Shown: positions 21,957 through 35,180, counted from the stretch's first letter. The stretch: DNA of 64,000 bases from Tetrastigma voinierianum (GCA_016808115.1 JAEQBH010004661.1:1-64000), one strand, 5' to 3'. Translations and numbers: made by a program. Notes: generated from the sequence alone by a model not told the origin.

Positions 21957-23956
21957 TGTAAGACCTGAGAAAATTCAATTTTTTCAAAAAGGGCAAAATC
22001 GTAATTTTGATAAAAATTCAAAATTTATTTTCTAGATCTCAGATGATGAAACGGATTTCACCGTTGGAATTGTCTCGCGAAATCTAGTTAACACGTTGAA
22101 TTTCGTCAAATTCGAGAATGTTCGAAATTTTAAAGTTTTGAGGAGCATCAGTATGGTGTAGTAAAACAAAATAATGATGTGACAAAGTCACCTGCATGTA
22201 CTCATGTGACACATGTTACATGAGTAAAGAAATGATGGAAATGGACGGCCGAGATAGTGCAAAATGTCAAAAAAATCCAAGCTTAGGGACATAAATGGCA
22301 TTATTTAATTTGTTTAAATGATAATAGGACAAAATACCGCATAGTGTCATCTCTACCCTTAAAGCGAGAGCCCCAAGCGTCTTTGGAGAACAGATCTGAT
22401 AAGTGGAGTTTGTGATTTTTAAGAGAGAAATGACCTGCTCTAAAGATCCAGGGAGATCAGGCAGTCGAATTCTTGGGACAAGAAGCAAAGAAAGGCGTTG
22501 CGCGGTGAGGAACCTTTGATAGGTTCAGTTTAAGGAGTTTCGACAAACTACGTGAGGTAGGGGTTTTATCCTATTTGAGTTTACACACTTTGTTTAAGTG
22601 CTTTATGATGTTTAGTTGGCTTGAAGGCTGAGCGGCCGTTTGTCCGATCCAAAGCTTGGGACCGGAGTGTGAAAATTGTGGAACAAATTTGTCTGATTTG
22701 CTTGGCTGAGGAGCTGTTTGGGTTGTTAATTGTATAATTTGTGAAACAAATTGTATTGTGATGTATGTGAGTAGGAAATGGTTATGAGACCAGTTACAAA
22801 GTGGAGCAGATGTTTAGTAGGTCGTGAATAGTAACAGAAAGTCTTGTTCATGTGAATAGTGTTCATGTGAATAGTGTTCATGAAATATTTTTGTGAAATA
22901 ATGTGTTTGGTTGAGTAATTCAAATTGAATTGCTCGTGTTTGTTAATTAGCCCACGTGAGCTAATTTTTGGTGTAATGGATTGTGAAATTGCATAACATG
23001 TTGTGATTAAATAATGTAAATGTATATCATGTTATAATATGGCAAATGTGTTATATAAATTGTCTTGGAATTGACATCATGCATTCCATGAACTTTGGGC
23101 ACCACTAGAGTGATAGGGTGAGTGCATGGGAATTGAAGTTTATTGAGATAATTGTTTTGGAGGGTTGACTAATAATAATAGTGTGTTATCGGAGTGTGTC
23201 CATTTACAATATCGGATTAGTCCATATAAAATATCAATCATCGAATTAGAATTGACCCCGATTGATATACATCGGAGGTTGTCACTAAATACATAATCGA
23301 ATTAGGTCTGCTACTTATATCAGATATATCAGGTCAAAACAAAATACCTTTGTTTTGAAAATAATACTTCTCATACATGGCTTAGGCAAGTGTGGGAGTC
23401 GGTGAGACTCGGGACATGGGTTAGTCATTTAGACGATCAAGTAGGATCACACATTTACTAACGTGTGTGTTTACATAGGATCATTGCATATGCATAGGTG
23501 GAGTAACCCATTTAGGGTGATTCCACTAGGCATTAACACCTATCGGGGAATATATTATTTTAGATGCAGAGGCATCTGAGGAGCGGCTCATCTTGAGCCC
23601 AATTTTGAAGAAAATTCGGGTTGTGGCTTTGATGTTTTGGGATAATGTCTTAAACAGAATTGTAAATTTTAATGTATTTGTATTAAGGTAATGTATAACT
23701 CGCCAGACCATGTGAGATAGTGGTTGGACATTATATTGTAGTATTGATCACGAAGCCCAGTGGCCAGTGTGGCGCTGCATTTGCATTCTGGACCTTGTGT
23801 GGTCATATTGTTGTTGGGACCGGGTTTTGTATTTGGTAGGCTCCTATCTGAGGGACTCACACTTGATTTTTCTATGAGTGGTGTGGTTGCTAGGCATCCC
23901 GCAGTATTCAGCGGATGTGGGTTGTCAGCGGACTGACCTGGGATTGGGGCATCACA
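21957..23956 (+). mobile_element. E2 3' LTR (type A)
   Basis: It starts TGTAAGACCTGAGAAAATTC and ends GGGGCATCACA next to the TTTCA duplication. Length is 2000 bp against 1976 for the 5' copy. AT-rich parts are nearly identical to the 5' LTR. CG-rich parts differ by odd replacements, for example CGGAGTCGG in one copy against CGAATTAGG in the other (16405 vs 23293). Confidence 0.92.
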
Positions 23957-24290
23957 TTTCATCATCTAAATGGAGAGGTTTAACCCATTAGAATAATTGA
24001 TTATTCTCTTAACTTCCTGCTTCGGCTACAAAATGTAGGAGTAAATGAAAATAATCTTTTAAACAACTTTATCGATCTACCTTGCATATCTACGTATCTT
24101 TAGTTTCATATTTAGTAACAAAAAACTAATTGTTTAGACAAGAATTCAAACTAGCCAATTTCTTTGTTTGTATGGATCAAAGCAAATGTGCTCCATTTCC
24201 CTCTCACATGCTGAAGATGATGCGGTTGGGAAAAGAACCTTGAGAATTTTAAATTCCTCACGTGTGGGAGCATAGTTTCCAATAGATAAA
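23957..24290 (-). pseudogene. hAT transposase dimerisation domain (hATC)
   Basis: On the minus strand the frames give GNYAPTREEF, PTASSSACERKWSTFALIHT, then KLVFCYY-like residues, VAEAGS and WVKPLHLDDE. SSACERxWSTFALIHT is the signature of the hATC dimerisation domain (PF05699 family). Three frames are needed because of indels, and stops interrupt it. The last codons DDE lie at the E2 insertion point and the next codons (NGNHDP) are on the other side at 15099. The rest of this hAT piece (24291-24636) is probably intron; I see no clear exon in it. Confidence 0.88.
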
Positions 24291-24636
24291 TACCATTAAT
24301 TATGATAAAATTACTAACATTCAAATCTAATAATAACATGGTAATGGACATTACTTTAAGCTTTTAATGAAAAGAACACTCACTAGGAACCATTAATCTC
24401 TTGAGTGCTATTTACTCGATCAAGATCGCTTTTTGGCATCTCGAAACATTATAAGTGGCAATTCATAATGAACCATCCAGAAATCAATAGCAATAATATA
24501 GCCAAGTGTATGAAAATAAATTGAATCAATTAATTAAATATAGCCTAATGATGTACCTCATTTCTAATATTACCAAGACCTACGATGGTAAGACAGATTT
24601 TCCAAACCTTCATGAACAACTTGATGGCTTTCGAGG

Positions 24637-27600
24637 TGTCCATGGATTTTCGAGGCAGCAAGACCAAATCTTGGGACTCCTTACGATTTTTTTTTTTTTA
24701 AACCGGCGGTACATGTGGGTATGGCCCACATCTTACTTAATTAAATATTATACTACATATAGCGGGTCCCGTTTACAAATACAAAACTTTACTTTTACAT
24801 TTACAATTAGTCTGAACCTCGTAGTGAACCCTTACAAGTGTGTTGGCCCAGGCGTATCACGGATGTTTCCTGATGTCTTCTCCTGACCTGCGCAGTTAAA
24901 TACCGTGTTAAGCTTTCGCTTAGTGAAACATTTCTTATCTGAAACATGCATATACAATTATAATAAAATTAACATAATACCATGAAATCATTCATACATT
25001 CATGTCATGGACTTATAAAGTACTTATGTATCAAAGGAAGAGCATGTTCATACGGGACTCCAGTAGGAATTCTGAACTTATTCTTCACAGACTTATCTTT
25101 TAGTCTTATGGAGGGACTTATACTAGTCTTGCTGAACTTATATTTGTATACAGGACTTATTCTTGTCTTACCGGAGCTTATACTTGTCTTCTGATACGGA
25201 GTACTGTGGTACTCTGAGCACTTGTTACTGATACAAGATACCCTTGGTACTCTTGGACTTATACTTACTTTATTCGATCTGGGGTGTAGGTGCCTCTTGA
25301 ACTTAATCAAATACAAGGTACCGTGGGTACTCTGAACTTCATCTGAGCAGAGGAGTACGTGGAAATCTGACGAGAATATCGAAGCGGGAGTACCCGCAGA
25401 GTGCGACAGAACTTAATCGAGATACAGAAGTATCGGATGCGGGACTTATCGAATCTGGGGGCGTATCGAATCTGGGACTTATCGAGATCTGAGGGCGTGT
25501 CGAATCAGGACTTATGAATCTGAAATTATCGAATCTGAGACTTATCGGTCTGAAGTGTCGGATACGGGGTTATCGGATCTGAGGACTTATTCTTGTCTTA
25601 TAAGATCTTGCTGTTTCACGGGCTTGGCCTGTGTTGCTCTTGGGTTCTTGTATTCTTGTGCCAAGGTACCCATTAGGTGCGATAAGTGAACGGTCGAGAT
25701 CGTATCACACTCTGCAGGGTCGGATAAGACTTATTCGAATCACGGACATTAGTCTTCCGTGAGCGGATCACGATTCGATTATCACGGAAAGTACCCGTGA
25801 AGTCACATTTGGACTTATGCTTATTTCTGAACTTATTATTGTCTTACGGATCTTATCATAAATGCGAAGGTACGTAAGTACAATAAGTGAACTAATCATA
25901 ATCCCCCCATCACATACGGGGTCGGATCAGGCATTGTCACGATTACCTACTCGGGTATGGATATTAGACAGCAGTGCAGGATCATATGATTACATATACT
26001 TATTTTACGGATACGAGGAGTACATGGTGCTACTAGACCTATACTTGTTTTACCGTGCGGGAGTACCGCCGATGCTGCGAGTTTAATCGAATCTGGGAGT
26101 GCCCTGATCACTACGAAACTTGATGAAATGCGGAGTACTTATAATTTACTCTGAACTTAATCGAATCTGGGAGTACCCGTAGGTACCTAGAACCCAGCAG
26201 AAGCGGGGACTTAATCGGAGACAGGTGCTTGACCGGATACATGAGTACGTGAGTACTACGGAACAATCTGATACCATAGGTACTAAGAACATCAAATCGG
26301 GACTTATTCGGCGGGGTGTCGAGAGGCAGGAGTACGCCAGGTACCTCTGAAATTCATCGAAGAAGCGGAACTTAATTAAATACAGGGTACGTAGGTACTA
26401 CAGAACATTTTACGATCTGGGAATTTGTGGTACTCTGAGGCTTATCGAGGGACGGGAGTACGTAGAGTACTCTGAGACTTATTCGAAAGCAGGACTTATC
26501 GGATACGGGTGCAGAAGTAGGTACTGCGAGAACCTCTGAGAGGCAGGGCTTGTGGGGATACCCAGGGTACCCGTAGATTTTCTGAGCTTATCTGAGGAGG
26601 CCAGAGACTTGTCGAGGATATAGGGTGCAGTAGGTCTTCTGAGCAGTCGAATCTGGTACATTTAGATCTTTACACTTATTCTTAATTCGAGTGTAATGCA
26701 TCATATCTATCACATTCACCTAGACCAATCCTAGAGCGAGTAGGACCAGCAGTATAATAGAGCCCGAGGTACAATACAAAACGGGAATTAATGCGTGCTT
26801 GCAGTGAAGTCTTGGAGCACGTCCAGGCGTGCACTCAGCGACGGGAGTCTTGAAGCACCAGCGAGTGCGGAAGCACCAGCGGGACGTCCACTCATTCATT
26901 CTTTGGTCTAGGTAGTCATATGATCATATATCTTTCACATATTCTTGTTCCTCTATAGATCATCTTTACTCCAGAAATTGAATCATTCAGTGGGATACTG
27001 AAACTCAAGTTATGGCATTTTCATGCCCAGCTAGTCCAGTTCTGGAATTTTCTGGGGACAGTTTGAAATATTTATTTTCTAGTGCCTTGTCTTGATATTT
27101 GACACTGGATATTTATACTCCTTTAAAGTTAAGGTGCTAAGGGTTCTATTCCAACTGGAATCACTTAATTGAACATAAGACTCAAGTTCGTCGAAGCAAC
27201 CGGACTACTCTATGTTCAATTTGGAACCAGAATTTGGCTTGCATGGTCCCACTTTAGGTGACCTTTTGGATATCTAGATTCATAATTTGGAGATACTTAG
27301 TAAATATGGTTTGTTCTCCTTGAAGTCTATTTTAAGTGGCCACTTGAATCCTCAAATCTCGGATAGAAATAAGGGAAGTTATATGGCCAAAATACAAAAA
27401 CTGAATTCGGAACGGAAAACGAGAACAGATTGTCAGGTACAAGCTCAAATTGTCTGCAGGTACAACTTGGCCAAGAAATGACGAGAACCGAGAGTGTGCC
27501 GGTACAAACTCAGGTTGTACGGTACAGATTCTGTGCCCGAATGGGTATTTTCTCCCATTTTTCATGCCATTTCATCCATAGATCAATTCTATACTTCAAA

Positions 27601-28428
27601 CACCCATCTAAATCATTTCATATGTCTCTTGACATCTCTTTTCTACTCAAATCCTCTTTCAATTCTTATCATTCCTCACAAATCTTCCATGAATTTCCCC
27701 CAACACAACTCTAATATAGGTCTAAGCCATACATAATTCAAACTCAGGACATTCAGGGTTTATTCTAAACCTAGCTCCAATTACTTGTCATTTAACCCAG
27801 CAAATCCAATCTAAAAGAGAATTCTATAATCATCTTGTGCCATATGGGTTTACCCACCTTAATTCCATAAATTTTGGGTTAGATGGAACCCTAGCAAAAC
27901 CCAGTTTGGGGAAGATAATCATAGCATCCAAGATCCATGCCAAATCTCATAGAATTCATAATCAAAATGAGTTTCCATACAAAAATCAAAGTTCCATACC
28001 TTGGCTTGCAATCTCCTCCATCTTATTCTTCTTCCTCTTCTTCCTCTCTTTTTCTCCTTCTCTTCTCTCCCTTCACGATTTGCTCCCCTCACAAATGAGA
28101 CCAATTTGGTCTTTATAATCCAGATTTTCTTAGGCCTTGTTTGGCCCTCAAAACCCATTTTTGGGTTAACTTTGTTTATTTGCTTTTTGGCCTTCCTACT
28201 CTTGGCCATTTATATTTCCAATTTCCTTTTATCTTTGGCCTCTAGTCTTTTCACATTGGACTTTTAAGCCCCTTTCTTTAAGAATGATTACAAAATTGTC
28301 CTTAATTCTTGAGAATTTAGGGTCTCTCATTTAGTGTTTGCATGTTCAACTCACGAAACATTCAAATTAGGCTTACAAAATACCCTAAACATGTCGAAAA
28401 CGGCTAGGGTATATTTCGGGGTGTTACA
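24637..28428 (-). mobile_element. Array LTR copy 3 (3'-most)
   Basis: It starts TGTAACACCCCGAAATATAC at 28428, with the same block order; the hairpin field lies at 25020-26680 and the short repeats at 26800-26890. It ends at 24637 (CGAAAATCCATGGACA) beside the CGAGG flank. The 27400-28400 block is about 90% identical to copy 1 by eye, whereas the hairpin fields are much more diverged. Confidence 0.85.
25020..26680 (-). repeat. Hairpin-rich degenerate tandem repeat field
   Basis: The left part is made of ~20-bp units like GAACTTATACTTGTCTTACG. The right part is made of variants of GAGTACCCGTAGGTACTCTG joined to GAACTTAATCGAATCTGGGA-type linkers. AGTACC-CGTA-GGTACT is a 6-bp stem with a 4-base loop; a clear copy is at 26171-26186. 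Equivalent fields are 29190-30800 and 33320-34920, with examples at 30257, 33541, 34229, 34350 and 34699. Confidence 0.85.
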
Positions 28429-28730
28429 ATTCTCCCCCCCTTATAAGAATTTCGTCCTCGAAATTCACACTCTAGCATGTGTTTGCTCATATCAGATCCT
28501 TTCTTTTTATATCTTTTACAGAAGCTGGAGCGTGACTCTCTCTTGAGCCAACAAGACTCCATTAGAACTAAATCTCCAATCCTAATCTTTCAAAGCGGGA
28601 TTGGGACTTATTCATTCTATTCGATATACAGGACAGGACATCATGATAGACCTGACACATTACTATGTAGGTACATCCTTGTCTGGGACTTATCGAGCGC
28701 TGAAAGCTTAGGCTACGATACCAACTTAAT
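28429..28730 (-). mobile_element. Array interior 2 with primer site and polypurine tract
   Basis: This 302-bp interior has a primer-like site TGGTATCGTAGCC (rc of 28711-28723) beside the upstream LTR. At the other end is TTTCGAGGACGAAATTCTTA followed by AAGGGGGGGAGAATTG (rc of 28427-28442) before the next LTR. The ACGAAATTC plus purine tract arrangement is that of Ty3/gypsy 3' ends, so the element derives from a gypsy parent by loss of all coding sequence. Confidence 0.85.
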
Positions 28731-31700
28731 CACGCCCGTTTTCCGAGACGCAAGACCAAATACTGGGACTCCTTACCTGATTTTATTTTATTTTATTTTT
28801 ATTTTTTTAAACCGAACTGGTACCTGTGGGTATGGCCCACATCTTATAACAATTCAAAATATTATATACATATAACTGAGTCCCATTTACAAATACAAAA
28901 CTTTACTTTACATTTACAATTGAGAGCACGGAACCATGTAGTGAACCCTTACAAGTGTGTTGGCCAGTTTGTATGCGGGGATGTTTTCTAATGTCTTCTC
29001 CTGTACCTACGGATTAAAAACCGTCTTAAGCTTTCTGTTAGTAGGAAACATTTCTTATCTGGCTACATGCATATACACAATTATAATAAGTGTATAACCA
29101 TAACAGAAATCAGAAATTTCATACATTCATGTCATGGACTTATATAAGTACTTATGCTTATCACAGGCTTATGTTCATACGGGACTCCCGTAGGAGTTAC
29201 AGAACTTATTCTTACGGAACTTATACTGGTCTTACGGAACTTATACTGGTCTTACTGAACTTATATTTGTATACAGGACTTATTCTTATCTTACGGGGCT
29301 TATACGCGTACTTCACGGATGCAGAATTTTCGTGAGTACTACGAGAACTTGTACTTATTTACTGATAAGAATACCCATGGGTACTCTTTTGGACTTATAC
29401 TTACTTTATCGTGCGGAGTACCCGTGAGTCTTCTTGAACCCAATCAAATACAAGAGCACCCAGTAGGTACTCTGAGCTAAATCGAGCAGTACCCGTAGAG
29501 TGCAGACATCGAGGCGGGAAGAAGCGCCCGCCGTGCGAGCGAGAACTTGATCGGACAAAATGTCGAATCACAGGACTTATCGGATACGGGGCGTGCTCCA
29601 GTCCCCAGACGATATCCAGTCTGAGACTTATCGAATCTGAAATTATCGAATCTAAAGGGACTTATCGAATCACAAGTATCGAATCTGAGTTATCGAATGG
29701 GACTTATTCTTATGTATGATCTTATACTTGTTTCTGAACTTATTATTGTCTTTCTGGCCGGATCTTATTCTTGTGCGAGAGTACGTAGGTCTGATCGTCG
29801 AGCAGTCGAGGATCATATCACATACCGAGTCGGATCAGACTTACCCAATGCAGATACGGACATTAGTCTTTCGTAAAGACGGATCACATATTCATTATAC
29901 GGAGTACCCGTGATCTGGCGAGGACTTGCTGCGGTACTACGGAACTTACATTACGGCCCGGTGCTACGGATGCCTTCGCCGTGCGAGGGTACCCGTGGTA
30001 CAATGGGTCGGAACTCATCATAATCCCATCACATACGGGGTCGGATCGGGCGTGTGCAATTACCTATCGGTATGGATGATGAACCATAGCGGTACAGATC
30101 ATAACGGATACATATATTATTTTGCGGGATACGAGAAACCCATGTAAGAGTACTACTTTGGACCTGCTTGTTTTACCGATCTGGGAGTACCCGTGATCTT
30201 CTGAGGTTTAATCGGATCTGAGGAGTCTTACAGATCTTGCAAAACTTGATGAATCTGAGTACCCATAGGTACTCTGAGGGCTTAATCGAATCTGAGTACC
30301 ATTAGGTACTACAAAACAAGCGAGACAGGGACTTAATGGGACGGGTCTTATTCGGATCACGTGAGTGCAGTAGGTGCCCCTCGGGACTGTCGAATCTGAA
30401 ATTGCCCTTAGGTGCTCTGGAACTTATCGAATCGGGACTTATTCGAGGAGGCGGGGTACCCTTAGGTACTACAGACTAAATCGACGAGCGAGACTTAATT
30501 AAATACGAGGAGTGCCGTGGGTACTAGGAGACATTTTTCGGATACGGGGTAAGTAGGTCACTACGAACTAATCGGGGACGGGATTACCCACTGGGTACTA
30601 CAAAACTGTTCGAAATGGGACCCATCGGATGCGGGGTACCAGAGTAGGTACTCTGAAACTTATCTGAGGCAGAACTTATCGGATAAAGAGTACCGTAAAA
30701 TTTTACAAAGGCACCTTATGAGAGGCGGAACTTGTGTGGGATCTGAGGAGTACCCAGGTAGGTACTTGAGCAGTGAATCTGAGAGGTACATTTAGATCTT
30801 TACACTTTATTCTTAATTAGGTGTGCTTGCTCGTATAATACATCGACTACTAGACCAATCCCTAGGCGAGTGGAATGTGATATAATAAGTACCGAAGGGT
30901 GCAATACAAAACGAGTGTCGTAGCACCCGGCGAAAGTCTGAGACATAATCGAGGCGTGCACGCTCATCTGGCCGGGAGTGTCGTAACGCCGGCCAGGGTG
31001 TTGAGCGCAGTACGGAGTCTTGAAGCATAGGAGTCTTAGGAAGCACTAAGCGAGTCTTAGAAGCACCAACGGGGCGTCCACTCATTCATTCTTTGGTCCT
31101 AGGTAGTCATATGATCATATATCTTTCATATATTCTTGTTCCTCTAACCAGATCATCTTTACTCAGAAATTGGAATCCATTCCAATCAGGATCCTTCTGA
31201 CGCTCGATTCATGGCGTTTTCATGTGCTATTCAGTGATTTGATTTTCATGGGGGTTAGTTTAAATATTTGTTTTCAGTGCGTATCTTGTGTTTGACATGG
31301 AATCTTTATACTCTTTTAAATCTAAAGGTGCTAGGGTTCTATTCAACTGGAATCACCCAATTCGAACAGGAACTCAAGTTCGTCGAGCAACCAGATTACT
31401 CATGTTCAAAGCTGGAACGAAATTTGGCTTACATGGTCCCCACTTTGAGTGAATTTTACCAGGCTATCTAGATTCAAATTTGGAGATACTTATTAAATAT
31501 GGTTTTGTTCTCCTTGGGAGTCTATTTTAAGTGGCCACTTGAATCACTCAAATCGGATAAGAAATGAGGAAGTTATGGCAAAAATACATAAACCTGATTC
31601 AGACGGAAAACCAGAACATGTTGTACCCGGTTTTAAGCTCAAGAGTTGTACCACATTTTAACAATAAATATTGGAACCGAAATTGTGCAGTACAAGCTCA

Positions 31701-32597
31701 AGTTGTACGGTACAATTCCTGAAAATACCCCGAGAATGGGTATTTTCTCCCATTTTTCATGCCATTTCATCCATAGATCAATTCCTATGCTTCAAACACC
31801 CATCTAAATCATTTCATATGTCTGTAATCTCTTTTCTACTCAAATCTCTTGGTCTTATCATTCCTCACAATCTTTCATGAATTTCACAACACAACTCTAA
31901 TATGGGTCACAACCCTTACATAGTTCAAACTCAAGGATTTGTTGGGTTTGTTCTAAACTCCCCAAGCTCGATTACTTGTCATTAACCTTAGATCCAATCC
32001 TAAAGGAATTTATAATCATCTTGTGCCATATGGGTTTACCCACCTTAATTTCATAAATTTTGGGTTAAGATGGAACCTAGCAAAACCCCAAGTTTGGGAA
32101 GATAATAATCATAACAATCAAATATCATGCCAAATCTCATAAATTCATAATCAAAATGGTTTCCATACAAAAATCAAAGTTCATACCTTGGCTGCTTGAT
32201 CTCCTCCTCTTATTCTTCTTCTCTTCTTCTCTCTTTTCTCCTTCTCTCTTCTCTTTCCCTTCACGATTTGATCCCTCACAAATGAGACCAATTTGGTCTT
32301 TATAATCCAGATTTTCTTAGGCCTTGTTTGGCCACCGAAACCCGATTTTTGGGTTAACTTTGTTTATATTCTTTTGGCCTTCTCTTGGCCATTTATATTT
32401 CAATTCCTTTTATTATCTTTTTGGCCTCTAGTCTTTTCACATTAGGACTTTTAAGCCCTCTTTGAACAATTTAAATTGTCCTTAATTCTTGAAAATTTCG
32501 GGTCTCTCATTTAGTGTTCAGCATTGACTCCACGAAACGATCAGGTCATGACCTGGTACCTAAACATGTCAGCTTGACTAGGGTATATTTGAGTGCA
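28731..32597 (-). mobile_element. Array LTR copy 2 (middle)
   Basis: It has the same block order as copy 1. Its 5' terminus is partly lost (GAGTGCAATTCTCC instead of GGGTGTTACAATTCTCC at about 32592). It carries the hairpin field at 29330-30800 and the short tandem repeats at 30905-31080. The 3' end is AAAACGGGCGTG at 28731, next to a primer site. Confidence 0.85.
29190..30800 (-). repeat. Hairpin-rich repeat field, copy 2
   Basis: This has the same composition as 25020-26680. GGAACTTATACTGGTCTTAC is perfectly duplicated near 29217-29256. Hairpin motifs are seen at 30257 (GAGTACCCATAGGTACTCTG) and near 30456. Confidence 0.85.
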
Positions 32598-32880
32598 ATT
32601 CTCCCCCCTTATAAAGAATTCGTCCACTCGAAATTCACCTCTAACATGTTGCTCTATGGCATCAGATCCTTTCTTTTTATATCTTTTCTGAGTGGAGTGA
32701 CTCTCTCTTAGACCAACAAGACTCCACAAATAAATCTCAATCTAATCCTTTCAGCGGGATTGGGACTTATTCATTCTATTCGATATACGAGACGGGACAT
32801 CATAATAAGCCAACACATTACTTATGTAAGTACATCCTTGTCTGGGACTTATCGAGCGCCTAAACCTGACTCGTGCAGCA
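32598..32880 (-). mobile_element. Array interior 1 (no coding sequence)
   Basis: This 283-bp interior between two LTR copies aligns with 28429-28730. Its polypurine tract (AAGGGGGGAG, rc of 32601-32610) is intact. The primer site next to the upstream LTR is degraded. I see no frame with recognisable protein. Confidence 0.8.
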
Positions 32881-33319
32881 TTACGCCCGTTTTCCGAGCC
32901 TTGAAGACAAAATCTGGGACTCTTACGATTTATTTATTTTTTTTTAAAGCCCGAGGTACACAGTAAGGTATAACCACATCTTATAACAATTCAAATATTA
33001 TATACATATCTTGAGTCCCATTTACAAATACAAAACTTTACTTTTACATTTAAATTGAACGGAACCTACATATGAACCACCTAAAGTGTGTTATGCCCAA
33101 TTTGTATCTGGATGTTTCGCGATGTCTTCTCCCCTATACCTACGGATTTAAAGCAGGTGCTAAACTAAGCAATTTGGAAACATTCTTATCACGAAACATG
33201 CGTATATACAATTATAATAAGTGTATAAGCATACTTAATCAGAAATTTCATACATTCATGTCATGGACTTATATAAGTATGCTTATCACGGAAAAACATG
33301 TTCATACGGGACTCTAGTA

Positions 33320-34920
33320 GGAATTAGAACTTATTCTTACGAGACTTATAAGATGTATGGAACTTATACTATCTTCACGAACTTATATTTGTATATAGGA
33401 CTTATTTACTTATCTTCACAGACTTATACTTGTCTTACGGATGCAGGAATTTTCGTAGGTACTCTGAGAACTTGTACTTATTCTGCGATACAAGAATACC
33501 CTTAGGCCTCTTTGGACTTATACTTACTTTATCGATCTGGGAGTACCCGTAGGTACTCTTGAGGCAATCAAAAATCTGAAATGCCAGTGGTGCTATAGAT
33601 TCATCGAGAGCGAGGGAGTACGTGATGCAATGGGGCAATCAGCGGGAGTACCGTGCAGCGGAACTTGATGAATCTGAGGACTTATGAATCACAGGGACGT
33701 GTCGAATCGGACTTGCTCTGGGGATCTAGGACTTACTCCGGTCTGAGGAATTATCCCGAATCGGGACTTATCGGATCTGGAAGTATCGGATCTGAGAGTT
33801 ATAGGGACTTTATTCTTGTCTTATAGATCTTATACTTGTTTCTGAGCTTATTATTGTGCAGGGATCTTATTCTTGTGCCAAGACCGTGGAGTGCGATGGT
33901 CGAACGGTCGAGGATCATATCACATACCGGTCGGATCGGACTTATTACGGATCTAGGACATTAGTCTTTCGTAGGAACAGATCACAGATTCATTATACGG
34001 AAGTACCCGTAGGTACGACTGGACTTATACTTATTTTACATAACTTATTATTGTCTTACGGATCTTATCCTCGTACGAAGGTACCCGTAAGTACAATAAG
34101 TCAGAACTCATCATAATCCTATCACATATGTATCGATCGACGTATGCGCTACTCATCGTGCATGGATATTAGACCATAGCAAGGTGTACGCATCATACGT
34201 ATACATATACTTATTTTACTTGACACGAGTACCCTTAGGTACTAATCGACCTATACTTGTTTTACTCGATACTCTGAGTAAATCTATAGGTACCACAGAG
34301 TTTAATCGTATACAGAGGCACCCTAGGTACTACAAAACTCGATGAAATACGAGTACCCATAGGTACTACAGAATTTTATCTGAATATTGTGGAGTACCCT
34401 GTAGGTACTACAAAACTTCTAAGCAGACAGACTTAATCGAGACAGGCCCGATCAGATACATGAGCACCGTGAAATTAAGGTGACTTATTCAAATACAAGA
34501 GTACCCTTAGGCATCACGGAACTTATCGCATCACTCTATCTCGCAGACGTGAGTTAATCGAGACAAGAGTACCTTTAGGTACTACCGAACTAAATCGTAG
34601 AGACGTAACGTAACTTAATTAAATACGGAGGCTCAGTACTACGTAACATTTTCGTATACAGAGCACCCGAGGTACTACTGCAGCTTAATCAGGGATGGGA
34701 GTACCCGTAGGTACTACATAACTTATTCGTAAACAGACTTATCGATACGTGATACCCGAGGGTGTCACTAAAACTTATACAGAGACGTAACTTATCGACA
34801 GGATCTTTAGGTTCTGCTGTAACTTATACAGAGACGTAACTTGTCGACATGTGAGTACCCGTGAGGTATACAAGGTAATAACAGATACGCAGGTACATTT
34901 AGATTCTTACACTTATTCTT
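33320..34920 (-). repeat. Hairpin-rich repeat field, copy 3
   Basis: Many of the clearest hairpin motifs are here: 33541-33558 (GAGTACCCGTAGGTACTC), 34003, 34229, 34350, 34390 (with one inserted base), 34567 and 34699. The motifs alternate with AACTTAATCG and ACTTATCG linkers every 35-70 bp. Confidence 0.85.
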
Positions 34921-35019
34921 AATTCAGTTGTCTTAATGTGTTATTCATCCCGACTACCTATCAACTAAGAACCGAGTAGACTAAAGATAATAAGTACCCG
35001 AAGGTACAATACAAAACAG

Positions 35020-35180
35020 GAGTATCGTAGCACCAGCAGGAGTGCCGGAGCACCAATCAAGACGTGCCTGCTCATGCAACAGGAGTGTCGTAGCACCAAC
35101 AGGAGTTCCGAAGCACCAACAAGAGTGCCGGCACTACCGAGTGCCAAGCACTCAGAGTGCAAGCTGGCACCAACAGACGC
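35020..35180 (-). repeat. 20-bp tandem repeat (GGAGTGTCGTAGCACCAACA)
   Basis: About seven units run here, with GGAGTATCGTAGCACCAGCA, GGAGTTCCGAAGCACCAACA and similar variants. Shorter, more decayed versions lie at 26800-26890 and 30920-31075 in the other two LTR copies. Confidence 0.85.

Larger units (their letters stand above)
15100..23956 (+). mobile_element. E2: near-complete Ty3/gypsy element with TSD TTTCA
   Basis: An 8.86-kb insertion is bounded by a perfect 5-bp duplication TTTCA (15095-15099 and 23957-23961). It splits the hAT codons DDE/NGN. It has two LTRs (15100-17075 and 21957-23956), a perfect primer site (17078-17089) and a polypurine tract (21944-21955). Its internal order is leader, unassigned 1.3 kb, PR, RT, RH, IN and chromodomain, all decayed, with no recognisable gag. 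It is the only element here with both full LTRs and a clean duplication. Confidence 0.93.

Noticed and set aside
24506..24886. 126-residue plus-strand frame as a possible host exon
   Set aside because: It straddles the junction of hAT intron and array LTR, so it cannot be one gene.
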